NCBI GenBank assembly: GCA_945878545.1
Contig: CAMCTQ010000097.1
Location: 1-5,124, forward strand
Origin: Rickettsia typhi
GTDB lineage: Bacteria; Pseudomonadota; Alphaproteobacteria; Rickettsiales; Rickettsiaceae
DNA length: 5,124 bases
Direction: 5' to 3'
Shown here: positions 1 through 5,124 of the stretch, in pieces
Numbering within the stretch: the stretch's first letter is position 1
Layout: each line of letters starts with the position of its first letter
Notes under the pieces: model-generated
Databases searched by the model: none
What the model was told of the DNA's origin: nothing
What the model saw: only the letters and a program-made list of their open reading frames with translations
Program-made: the position numbers and the translations under genes

Positions 1-120
1 CTATTATGTGGCGGTGGTAAGAAAGCTTGCAGAAAACTTGCTAATCTAGGCTATCCAGTAAAATTAGTTATAGGTGGGTTTAAAGCATGGCAAGATTCGA
101 ACTATCCTATTGAAAAGTAA
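1..120 (+). CDS. Rhodanese-like domain protein, C-terminal end (5' end outside window)
   Basis: The first 39 codons of frame 1 read into a TAA stop and look like the last third of a rhodanese (sulfurtransferase) domain. The visible part starts LLCGGGKKACRKLANLGY and continues with VIGGFKAW, then ends about ten residues later. In the family, the cysteine of the CxxGx(R/K) loop carries a persulfide. Here that cysteine would be visible residue 3, followed by the loop GGGKKA, with lysine where many rhodaneses have arginine. The GY.V..(L/V).GG...W pattern after the loop is the family's usual closing signature. The protein ends right after the domain, so the rhodanese fold is C-terminal or is the whole protein. 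What lies upstream, and therefore whether it is a single-domain sulfurtransferase or part of a larger protein, cannot be seen. The physiological sulfur acceptor cannot be told from this fragment. Confidence 0.8.
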   Translation, partial: LLCGGGKKACRKLANLGYPVKLVIGGFKAWQDSNYPIEK

Positions 121-124
121 AATT

Positions 125-147
125 CTAATTTTAGGACTAACAATTAG
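125..147 (+). terminator. Possible AT-rich hairpin after the rhodanese-like gene
   Basis: Starting 5 nt after the stop codon, CTAATT (125-130) pairs with AATTAG (142-147). TTA (131-133) can pair with TAA (138-140) inside it, leaving C141 bulged and a GGAC loop. It sits where a transcript end would be expected. However, the stem is almost all A-T and no run of T follows, so it is a poor intrinsic terminator. It could equally be a 3'-end stabilising hairpin or chance in AT-rich DNA. Confidence 0.25.
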
Positions 148-189
148 TAACAATAAGTTTCTATTAAACAGTGTTCAATCATATCGTTC

Positions 190-219
190 TTGATTAATAA
201 CTATATAAATAACTACAAT
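190..219 (+). promoter_or_regulatory. Candidate sigma70-type promoter for the 75-codon gene
   Basis: A -35-like TTGATT (190-195) lies 18 nt from a -10-like TACAAT (214-219). The boxes match the consensus at 4 of 6 and 5 of 6 positions. The predicted start of transcription would be near 226, giving a leader of about 44 nt before the ATG at 270. It is placed sensibly, downstream of the rhodanese-like gene and upstream of the orphan gene. In AT-rich DNA such matches are common, so this is a reasoned candidate only. Confidence 0.45.
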
Positions 220-240
220 ATGATTGTAGACGATCATATT
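217..240. promoter_or_regulatory. 24-bp dyad overlapping the candidate promoter (possible operator)
   Basis: AATATGAT (217-224) and ATCATATT (233-240) are perfect 8-bp inverted arms around an 8-nt centre. Two further pairs match inside the centre (G226/C231 and T227/A230), so 10 of 12 half-site positions are symmetric. The dyad covers the end of the candidate -10 box and the predicted start site, the usual place for a repressor operator. A third copy of the half-site, CAATCATAT (176-184), lies upstream in the same orientation as the right arm. No long T-run follows, so it is not an intrinsic terminator. It could also fold in RNA as a leader hairpin. The binding factor is unknown. Confidence 0.45.
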
Positions 241-269
241 ACCGTAATAAACTCAAAATCAGAAATTTT

Positions 270-497
270 ATGGCCAGAACAAAACCCCAAAAAGCTAGAA
301 AGGATACAACGGCCGTAGAATATTCAGGAAACACATCTCTAATTTCACCAACTAACAATCAGCCTCTACAACAAAATGCTAACAATGATAGTGAAATGAT
401 ATACATATGCGGATCAAATGGCTGTGATTTTCAGGACATTCGTCTGAGTGGCAATCCTATTCTAGAGTATTACTCTGATTCTGATGAATCAATTTAG
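270..497 (+). CDS. Orphan 75-aa protein with a histone H3-like N-terminus
   Basis: I do not recognise a bacterial family. The protein has a basic N-terminus (MARTKPQKARKD), an Asn/Gln/Ser/Thr-rich middle (about residues 18-42), a short segment with Cys47 and Cys52 (IYICGSNGCDF), and an acidic tail (EYYSDSDESI). There is no signal peptide or membrane segment. Residues 2-13 resemble the start of histone H3 (ARTKQTARKST): ARTK is identical, and ARK-x-T recurs with a one-residue insertion. Ala at position 2 predicts removal of Met1, which would expose ARTK. Support for a real gene is a candidate promoter at 190-219, an uninterrupted frame and a possible terminator after the stop. Against it are its short length, no clear Shine-Dalgarno sequence before the ATG, and no known homologue that I can name. 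It stands alone between the rhodanese-like gene and the convergent mutM, so its neighbours give no role. A secreted effector is a possibility, not a conclusion. Confidence 0.55.
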   Translation: MARTKPQKARKDTTAVEYSGNTSLISPTNNQPLQQNANNDSEMIYICGSNGCDFQDIRLSGNPILEYYSDSDESI

Positions 498-507
498 GAT
501 TCCGTAA

Positions 508-534
508 TTCTCAAGCTGAGAAACTATATTTTTT
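508..534 (+). terminator. Candidate terminator between the orphan gene and mutM
   Basis: TTCTCA (508-513) and TGAGAA (517-522) form a perfect 6-bp stem with an AGC loop, starting 11 nt after the orphan gene's stop. Six T residues follow at 529-534, separated from the stem by ACTATA. That spacing is longer than in a textbook intrinsic terminator. The T-run lies inside the last codons of the convergent mutM. On the minus strand no T-run follows the hairpin, so it would serve the plus strand only. Confidence 0.4.
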
Positions 535-1348
535 GACAAACAGGACAAAAATACGTTGCTCTTCCGCTTTGTACTATTTTAACTATTTTTGTTCCACAGG
601 AATAGCAATCTGAGTCTTTGCGATCGTAGACCTTCAGCTTTTGCTTAAAATACCCAGGCTTGTTATTACCATTTACAAAATCCCGCAGAGTTGTTCCACC
701 AGCCTTTATTGCCTCATTTAAAACAAAAACAATTGACTGAATCAAGTGTAAGATTTCGTTTTTCGTTAAATTTTGCGCTGGTTTTGATGGATTTATTCTG
801 CTCAAAAATAAGCTCTCAGATGCATAGATATTACCCACTCCGACAACAATTTTATTATCCATAATTGCTGATTTTATCGGGATTTTTCTATTTTTAAAAC
901 AATCTTCCAAATACTTTACATTAAACTGTTTAGAAAAAGGCTCGGGACCAATATTTTTTAAATATTTCTGTGACCCTAATTCGTTAGTAGCACTAACATA
1001 CACCATACCAAAACGTCTTGGATCATTAAAAACAAGAAAGCTTCCACCATCCAGAATAAAAGCTATATGGTCATGCTTTTGAAATTCATAGGTGTCTTTT
1101 CTTAAGGTAAGTCTACCTGTCATGCCAAGGTGAAATATTATGGAATTATTGTTACTAAGCTCTATAATTAAATATTTAGCAATTCTACGCACATTGCTAA
1201 TAACAGAATTGATAGTTTTTTCAGTTAAATTCGGATCTAAATAGTATCTTAATGATGTTCTGAATTTTATAAAAGAGATGATTTTATGACCCACAATATG
1301 TTTTTCTAGGGATCGTTTTAACGTTTCTACTTCTGGCAATTCAGGCAT
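524..1348 (-). CDS. mutM: Formamidopyrimidine-DNA glycosylase (Fpg/MutM)
   Basis: This is a bifunctional DNA glycosylase/AP lyase that removes 8-oxoguanine and ring-opened purines in base-excision repair. All hallmark elements are present in 274 aa, the usual length. The N-terminus is MPELPEVET, with Pro2 (Schiff-base nucleophile) and Glu3, and it fixes the start. The catalytic lysine is Lys58 in RRIAKYL. The lesion-void-filling residues correspond to Met76 (HLGMTG) and to Arg112/Phe113 in NDPRRFG. The helix-two-turn-helix region includes GVGNIYASES (170-179). AGGTTLRDF spans 216-224. A C-terminal zinc finger has Cys248, Cys251, Cys268 and Cys271 (CX2C-X16-CX2C), with Arg263 in the GRATYFC turn. 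It is transcribed away from ubiE across a 50-nt gap and converges on the orphan gene with 26 nt between stops. There is no clear Shine-Dalgarno sequence before the ATG. Nothing suggests decay, and the enzyme should be active. Confidence 0.97.
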   Translation of the reverse strand: MPELPEVETLKRSLEKHIVGHKIISFIKFRTSLRYYLDPNLTEKTINSVISNVRRIAKYLIIELSNNNSIIFHLGMTGRLTLRKDTYEFQKHDHIAFILDGGSFLVFNDPRRFGMVYVSATNELGSQKYLKNIGPEPFSKQFNVKYLEDCFKNRKIPIKSAIMDNKIVVGVGNIYASESLFLSRINPSKPAQNLTKNEILHLIQSIVFVLNEAIKAGGTTLRDFVNGNNKPGYFKQKLKVYDRKDSDCYSCGTKIVKIVQSGRATYFCPVCQKI

Positions 1349-1398
1349 TTGTTTAATATGCTGCTATATTTCAATATTAATATACTCGGTCAATAACC
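1349..1398. promoter_or_regulatory. Divergent mutM/ubiE intergenic region (presumed promoters)
   Basis: The two genes start back to back only 50 nt apart, so both promoters must lie here or reach into the coding ends. On the minus strand TTGACC (1388-1393) is a good -35 match, but the best-placed -10, TATAGC (1363-1368), is 19 nt away and weak. On the plus strand TATACT (1381-1386) is a good -10 match but lacks a convincing -35 and would leave a leader of only a few nucleotides. The boxes overlap, so the two directions may compete. I see no recognisable operator. The individual box assignments are weak; that the region is regulatory is a safe inference. Confidence 0.4.
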
Positions 1399-2175
1399 AT
1401 GAGCAACAATAATAGACCACTCGAAGATGAAGACAACATAAATTTTGGGTTTAAAAAAGTTACCAGTAAGCAGAAACGCTCCTTAGTGGATGGTGTATTT
1501 TCTGATGTTGCAGGTAAATATGATTTAATGAATGACCTGATGAGCTTTGGGGTCCATCGTATGTGGAAGGACGAATTTTGTAAAATGATTCCAAATTTGG
1601 ATGGTAGTATCCTAGATGTTGCCGGCGGCACTGGTGATATAGCTTTTAGAATAAAATCTAGAGCGAAAAAACAAAATAAAAATCCATACGTTGTTATTTG
1701 TGATATAAATCATGACATGCTCAAAATTTGTCAAACTAAGGCTATAGATAAAAATATTTTAAATAATTTAGATTTAATAGTGGCCGATGCAGAAAAACTA
1801 CCTTTTGCTGATAATAGCTTTGATTACTATACTGTAGCTTTTGGTATCAGGAATGTGTTATCTATTGAGAAATCTTTAAAAGAAGCATATAGAGTGCTAA
1901 AACCTACTGGTAAATTTTTATGCTTGGAATTTTCACGAATCCAGAATGAATTAATGAAGCCATTATATGATTTCTATTCCTTTAATATAATCCCAAACAT
2001 AGGAAAATACGTAACTAATAATGAGTCAGCATATCGATACTTAAGCGAAAGTATAAGCGTTTTTCCAGACCAGGAAGATCTGAAAACAAAAACTCAGGAA
2101 GCTGGTTTTTCTGATGTAAATTATAAAAATCTTACCTTCGGAGTTGCCGCTATTCATTATGGCTATAAAATATGA
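1399..2175 (+). CDS. ubiE: Ubiquinone (and/or menaquinone) C-methyltransferase UbiE
   Basis: UbiE/COQ5 uses S-adenosylmethionine to C-methylate the polyprenyl-benzoquinol ring in ubiquinone synthesis; in some bacteria it also methylates demethylmenaquinone. In this 258-aa protein the family entry motif FGFKKV is at 16-21, and KYDLMNDLMSFGVHRMWK is at 40-57. SAM-binding motif I, LDVAGGTGDIA, is at 72-82. The acidic residue after strand 2 is Asp102 (CDIN). DAEKLPFADNSFD is at 130-142, AFGIRNV at 147-153, RVLKPTGKFLCLEFS at 165-179, YRYLSESI at 213-220, and the closing LTFGVAAIHYGYK at 245-257. The length is normal, and the start is supported by the short family-like leader before FGF. It is the first gene of a plus-strand block and its stop overlaps the ubiB start. 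There is no clear Shine-Dalgarno sequence. Since only ubiquinone genes are visible nearby, ubiquinone is the likelier product, but menaquinone use cannot be excluded from this window. Confidence 0.96.
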   Translation: MSNNNRPLEDEDNINFGFKKVTSKQKRSLVDGVFSDVAGKYDLMNDLMSFGVHRMWKDEFCKMIPNLDGSILDVAGGTGDIAFRIKSRAKKQNKNPYVVICDINHDMLKICQTKAIDKNILNNLDLIVADAEKLPFADNSFDYYTVAFGIRNVLSIEKSLKEAYRVLKPTGKFLCLEFSRIQNELMKPLYDFYSFNIIPNIGKYVTNNESAYRYLSESISVFPDQEDLKTKTQEAGFSDVNYKNLTFGVAAIHYGYKI

Positions 2176-3563
2176 TTAATTTTATTAAAAATATTACCAA
2201 TCTAGTTTTATTTTTATACAAAATAAGTAAATATCAAATTCTTACCCATCCAGAAAACATAAGAGTGCCAGCAAACGTAAAATTTTTGGCTAATTTTATA
2301 TGCTTTATAATATATCCTAAAAAATTTTTTATACACCCAAAACAAACTTTTGGAGTAAGGCTAACGAGTTTCCTAAAAGATCTTGGGCCTATATATATTA
2401 AATTTGGTCAAACTCTTTCTACAAGGCCTGATCTAATCGGTCAGGATGTAGCAAATCACTTGAAGTCTTTACAAGATAAACTTCCTGCATTTGATACTGA
2501 ATTTGTTAAAGTCAAGATAGAAGAAAATTTTGGAACACAAATATCTCAAATATTTTCTAACTTTGATGAAACTCCTATTGCAGCCGCTTCTATCGCTCAA
2601 GTTCATAAAGCAACACTTGTAAGCGGAGAAAAAGTAGCAGTAAAAATCTTAAGACCTAATATCACTGAAAAATATAATAACGATATTATTTTCCTAGAAT
2701 TCATTGCTAAGTTTACGACAAAATTTATTAAAAATTCAAAGAGACTGAAACTACATGAAGTAATAGCAGTTTTCAGAGAGTCAATGAACTGTGAACTAAA
2801 CCTACTTATGGAGGCTGCTGCTGCCTCAAGATTTGCCGATAATTTTGTAGGTGATGATACTATCTATATACCAAAAATTTACTGGGATCTTACATCAGCA
2901 GATGTAATAACTCTAGAATGGATTGATGGAATATCGATTTATGACAGAAAGAAACTAATCAAAAATGGATTAAATCCCGAAGACATTGCTGCTAAAATTG
3001 CCGTTATCTTTTTTAATCAAGCCTACAGAGATGGTTTTTTCCATGCTGATTTACATCCTGGAAATATTCTTGTAAAAAAAAATGGCCAGATTGCCCTAAT
3101 AGATTTTGGTATTATAGGTATATTATCAGAAGATGATAGGCTAGCAATAGCCGAGCTATTATATGCTTTCTTAAAACGAGATTATAAGCTTGTTGCAACT
3201 GTTCATCATAGAATAGGCTACATACCTAAAAATACGAATTTAGAGCTTTTTGCTCAAAGCTGCAGAGCCATTGCTGAACCAATTATAGGTAAACAGATTA
3301 AAAATATTTCGATAGGTAATCTCTTAGCTCAATTATTCAAAGTCACCGAAGAATTCGGAATGGAGACTCAACCTCAACTTTTATTATTACAAAAAACTAT
3401 GGTAGTAGTCGAAGGTATAGGACAAAGTCTAGACCCAGAAATTAATATGTGGCAACTAGCTGAGCCTTGGATAAAAAAATGGGCAATAAAGAATTTGAGT
3501 CCTGAGGCTAAATTACTTAGAATAGCTAAAAAATTTATAAATCGTATTATTCAAGATCAGTAG
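2172..3563 (+). CDS. ubiB: UbiB/ABC1/ADCK atypical kinase-like protein for ubiquinone synthesis
   Basis: UbiB proteins are protein-kinase-like ATPases needed for ubiquinone synthesis. They are now thought to act on lipid intermediates or on the biosynthetic complex, and not as the hydroxylase they were once annotated as. In these 463 aa the family KxGQ motif is Lys77-Phe-Gly-Gln80, followed by TLSTRPDLIG. The Ala-rich nucleotide loop AAASIAQVH is at 137-145. The ATP-contacting lysine is Lys158 (VAVKILRP). A conserved ELNLLMEA region is at 208-215. The catalytic-loop equivalent HADLHPGNILV is at 291-301 and the metal-binding DFG is at 311-313. Hydrophobic stretches near 5-17 and 36-49 may help membrane association. 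The family's frequent C-terminal transmembrane hairpin (present in E. coli, 546 aa) is absent; the protein ends in a basic amphipathic stretch. The start overlaps the ubiE stop as ATGA, pointing to translational coupling. Confidence 0.95.
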   Translation: MINFIKNITNLVLFLYKISKYQILTHPENIRVPANVKFLANFICFIIYPKKFFIHPKQTFGVRLTSFLKDLGPIYIKFGQTLSTRPDLIGQDVANHLKSLQDKLPAFDTEFVKVKIEENFGTQISQIFSNFDETPIAAASIAQVHKATLVSGEKVAVKILRPNITEKYNNDIIFLEFIAKFTTKFIKNSKRLKLHEVIAVFRESMNCELNLLMEAAAASRFADNFVGDDTIYIPKIYWDLTSADVITLEWIDGISIYDRKKLIKNGLNPEDIAAKIAVIFFNQAYRDGFFHADLHPGNILVKKNGQIALIDFGIIGILSEDDRLAIAELLYAFLKRDYKLVATVHHRIGYIPKNTNLELFAQSCRAIAEPIIGKQIKNISIGNLLAQLFKVTEEFGMETQPQLLLLQKTMVVVEGIGQSLDPEINMWQLAEPWIKKWAIKNLSPEAKLLRIAKKFINRIIQDQ

Positions 3564-3578
3564 ATTAATCTGATCCTT
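3553..3578 (+). terminator. Hairpin at the ubiB stop codon (weak terminator or processing site)
   Basis: GATCAG (3555-3560) pairs with CTGATC (3570-3575). With C3576 bulged, AA (3553-3554) can also pair with TT (3577-3578). The TAG stop lies in the loop, and a second, overlapping palindrome AGATTAATCT (3562-3571) offers an alternative fold. No T-run follows, so full termination is doubtful. It may mark partial termination or RNA processing between ubiB and the oxidoreductase gene. Confidence 0.3.
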
Positions 3579-3609
3579 ATTAACATGAAAAATATTAAAG
3601 TATATAATC

Positions 3610-4122
3610 ATGACAAACCCTATAATCATTGTTGGTAGTTCAAGAAGTTCTGGTAACACGAGAAAAGCAGTAGATTTAATTATTGGTAATAGTAGCATCC
3701 CAATTATCGATCTCAAAACACTTAATATATCCATTTATGATTATGAACATCAAAATAAAGATGATGATTTTTTACCCTTGATAGAAGGAATAATGGGGCA
3801 TGATCTTATCGTACTGGCAACTCCTGTTTATTGGTATACAATGAGTGCCACTATGAAAATTTTCTTAGATCGCTTAACTGATCTACTTGATATCAGAAAA
3901 GACTTAGGACGTAAATTACGTGGCAAAAAATTATTTATCATCGGTAGCCTAGGATCTACTTCCTTACCAAAAGGTTTTGAAGATGCTTTCTGGCAAACAT
4001 CAGAATACTTACGCATGGAATATAAAGGTTGTAGTTTTATCTGTAGCACTGATAATCCAGAAGTTAAAAAAGTCAATGAAGTAGAGATTGAAAAAGCAAG
4101 GAATGTTTTATTTAAAAAATAA
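3610..4122 (+). CDS. Flavodoxin-fold NAD(P)H/FMN oxidoreductase
   Basis: This 170-aa protein belongs to the flavodoxin-like NAD(P)H-dependent (FMN) reductase superfamily. Strand 1 and the FMN phosphate loop read PIIIVGSSRSSGNTRKAV (residues 4-21), with the GSSRxxGNT signature at 9-17. The second flavin-contact segment, LATPVYWYTMSATMKIFLDRL (69-89), matches the family pattern sPvYw..ms..lK.flDR. A third strand with a loop, LFIIGSLGSTSLPKGFEDAF, spans 108-127. There is no signal peptide or membrane segment, so it is presumably cytoplasmic. It starts 46 nt after ubiB and ends 8 nt before xth, consistent with co-transcription. Family members reduce quinones, azo compounds, flavins or iron-containing substrates, and the sequence does not decide between them. 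Sitting next to ubiE-ubiB suggests a redox or quinone link, but that is inference. The start at 3610 is chosen because it lies directly before strand 1. Confidence 0.85.
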   Translation: MTNPIIIVGSSRSSGNTRKAVDLIIGNSSIPIIDLKTLNISIYDYEHQNKDDDFLPLIEGIMGHDLIVLATPVYWYTMSATMKIFLDRLTDLLDIRKDLGRKLRGKKLFIIGSLGSTSLPKGFEDAFWQTSEYLRMEYKGCSFICSTDNPEVKKVNEVEIEKARNVLFKK

Positions 4123-4130
4123 TTAACCAA

Positions 4131-4910
4131 ATGAAAATAGTAACATGGAACATCAATTCAGTTCGTCTACGTTTGAATTTATTAGGAACTTTAGCTGAAA
4201 TTAGCAACCCTGATGTAATATGTTTACAAGAAACAAAGGCTTCTGACGAAGTATTCCCACAGGATGAAATTAAGAAGATAGGCTATGAATATATGGCTTT
4301 TGCGGGAGAAAAATCATATAATGGGGTTGCGATTTTATCTAAGTATCCTATTAATAATATCTTTTCTTCTAGTTTTTATAATAACGATAAAAGGCATATC
4401 TCTGCGAAAATAGGTGATATCGAGATTCACAATTTTTATATTCCAGCAGGTGGAGATGAACCTGATATCACTATTAATCCCAAATTCAAACATAAATTGG
4501 AATATATCAAATTAATGCAAAGTTGGTTTTTGGCAAACCGAAACAAGAATGATAAAATCATACTACTTGGTGATTTAAATATTGCTCCACATGCAAATGA
4601 CGTATGGTCCAGCTCTCAGCTAAAAAATGTTGTGAGCCATACACCAATTGAGCGAGAGTTGTTAATAAATTTGCAAAATTCATTCGAATTTATCGATAGT
4701 GGCAGACATTTTACTAGTATGGATGAAAAATTATATAGTTGGTGGAGTTATAGAAATAAAGATTGGCAGAAATCTAACCGAGGCAGAAGATTAGACCATA
4801 TCTGGGTAAGTTCACCGCTAAAAAATCAACTTAAAAGCATTACCACTCTCAAAGAGGCACGCAGCTGGGATAGACCATCTGACCATGTACCATTTATGCT
4901 TGATTTATAA
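4131..4910 (+). CDS. xth: Exodeoxyribonuclease III / AP endonuclease (Xth family)
   Basis: Exonuclease III cleaves 5' to abasic sites, removes 3'-blocking groups and has 3'-5' exonuclease activity; it follows MutM-type glycosylases in base-excision repair. In these 259 aa (normal length) the endonuclease/exonuclease/phosphatase fold is complete. Asn7 is in WNINSVR, Glu34 in LQETK, YNGVAILSK is at 63-71 and Tyr103 is in NFYIPAGGDEPD. Asp148/Asn150 are in GDLNIAP, Asp222 in NRGRRLDHIW, and the catalytic Asp251-His252 pair is in PSDHVPF. Every residue corresponding to the E. coli active site that I can place is present, so an active enzyme is expected. The ATG follows the oxidoreductase stop by 8 nt and has no clear Shine-Dalgarno sequence, so it may depend on translation of the gene before it. 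I use xth instead of xthA because the exact subfamily was not tested. Confidence 0.96.
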   Translation: MKIVTWNINSVRLRLNLLGTLAEISNPDVICLQETKASDEVFPQDEIKKIGYEYMAFAGEKSYNGVAILSKYPINNIFSSSFYNNDKRHISAKIGDIEIHNFYIPAGGDEPDITINPKFKHKLEYIKLMQSWFLANRNKNDKIILLGDLNIAPHANDVWSSSQLKNVVSHTPIERELLINLQNSFEFIDSGRHFTSMDEKLYSWWSYRNKDWQKSNRGRRLDHIWVSSPLKNQLKSITTLKEARSWDRPSDHVPFMLDL

Positions 4911-5021
4911 AGACGAAAAACCGTACTCATTCTATTAATAATATAAATAGTCCTGTATTTTTTAATCAATCTCCTATATAGATTTACACGCTTTTAACTT
5001 AAAACCACAAGGAGACTATAG
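4911..5021. other. Intergenic region between xth and the next gene
   Basis: This is a very AT-rich 111-nt gap. A weak AAATA (4945-4949) / TATTT (4956-4960) hairpin runs into six T residues at 4958-4963. It might end xth transcription, but the stem is only A-T pairs. TATATA (4975-4980) could be a -10 box for the next gene, but no -35 box is found at the right distance. I see no small gene, tRNA or direct repeat here. Confidence 0.4.
5009..5014 (+). promoter_or_regulatory. Strong Shine-Dalgarno sequence
   Basis: AAGGAG lies 7 nt before the ATG at 5022, at optimal spacing. It settles the start of the truncated gene and stands out because the other genes in the window have no clear ribosome binding site. 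Confidence 0.85.
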
Positions 5022-5124
5022 ATGTTTGCAACACTGATTGAGAAAATTAAAATCTTAGATGCCCGTAATGTTAAAGAATTGGCAGGCCCACTCAGCACAG
5101 GAGAATTTAATACTTTAGATGAGG
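5022..5124 (+). CDS. Unrecognised gene, N-terminal 34 codons only (3' end outside window)
   Basis: The frame opens at an ATG with an excellent Shine-Dalgarno sequence and stays open to the window edge. It begins MFATLIEKIKILDARN and continues with VKELAGPLSTGEFNTLDE. The visible part is soluble and probably helical at its start, with no signal peptide or membrane segment. I cannot assign a family from 34 residues. It lies 111 nt after xth on the same strand and may have its own promoter. The strong ribosome binding site suggests it is translated more heavily than its neighbours, but this is inference. Confidence 0.75.
   Translation, partial: MFATLIEKIKILDARNVKELAGPLSTGEFNTLDE

Noticed and set aside
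121..269. tRNA or small structured RNA gene in the gap before the orphan gene
   Set aside because: No acceptor/T-loop signatures are present and the structure is explained by AT-rich inverted repeats around a candidate promoter.
1377..1631. 84-codon open frame on the minus strand across the mutM/ubiE gap
   Set aside because: It lies almost wholly antisense to the conserved ubiE N-terminus and its product resembles no family; it is a shadow.
3561..3609. Possible frameshift or premature stop that cut off a UbiB membrane hairpin
   Set aside because: Reading through the stop gives no hydrophobic helix-like sequence before the next stop, so there is no sign of a lost tail.
3585..3638. 17-codon plus-strand mini-ORF (ATG at 3585) overlapping the oxidoreductase start
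   Set aside because: It has no ribosome binding site and no recognisable leader-peptide feature; short frames like this are expected by chance.
3513..3734. 73-codon minus-strand frame with hydrophobic content
   Set aside because: It is antisense to the end of ubiB and the start of the oxidoreductase. Its hydrophobic residues arise from the complement of A-rich codons.
3828..4130. 100-codon minus-strand frame
   Set aside because: It is antisense to the oxidoreductase gene, whose frame carries clear FMN-binding motifs; no independent signal supports the minus frame.
1..5124. Mobile element, CRISPR array or palindromic repeat inserted in a gene
   Set aside because: No transposase, no regularly spaced repeats and no in-frame insertion are visible in the housekeeping proteins, which all have normal motif spacing.

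Overview
The window is AT-rich (roughly one third G+C by eye) with short intergenic gaps. It looks like part of an alphaproteobacterial chromosome, most likely from the order Rickettsiales. MutM and UbiE read like Rickettsia-type proteins: the MutM GVGNIYASES segment, and the UbiE FGFKKV start with KYDLMNDLMS. Codon use favours A/T. There is no mobile element, CRISPR array, tRNA or rRNA. The taxonomic placement is inferred from remembered family features, not from a search.

Layout, left to right. (1) Positions 1-120 hold the 3' end of a rhodanese-like gene. (2) Positions 121-269 are a structured intergenic region with a plausible promoter and an overlapping dyad built from repeated ATCATAT motifs. 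(3) Positions 270-497 hold a 75-codon orphan gene whose first residues strikingly resemble the N-terminal tail of eukaryotic histone H3. (4) mutM lies on the minus strand, converging on the orphan gene and divergent from ubiE. (5) A plus-strand block follows: ubiE, ubiB (ATGA overlap), a small flavodoxin-fold NAD(P)H/FMN oxidoreductase, and xth (exonuclease III). (6) A 111-nt gap leads to the start of an unrecognised gene that is cut by the window edge and is the only one here with a strong Shine-Dalgarno sequence.

Functionally the core is housekeeping. UbiE (C-methylation of the quinone ring) and UbiB (atypical kinase-like/ATPase accessory protein) serve ubiquinone synthesis and hence aerobic respiration. 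MutM (removal of oxidised purines) and Xth (AP endonuclease that clears 3' blocks) act in sequence in base-excision repair and flank the quinone genes. The flavin oxidoreductase fits the redox theme, but its substrate is unknown.

The observation most worth following is the small protein at 270-497. After removal of Met1 it would begin ARTK and then carry ARK-D-T a few residues later, against ARTKQTARKST in histone H3. If the organism lives inside eukaryotic cells, this could be a secreted histone mimic. The match is short and could be coincidence.
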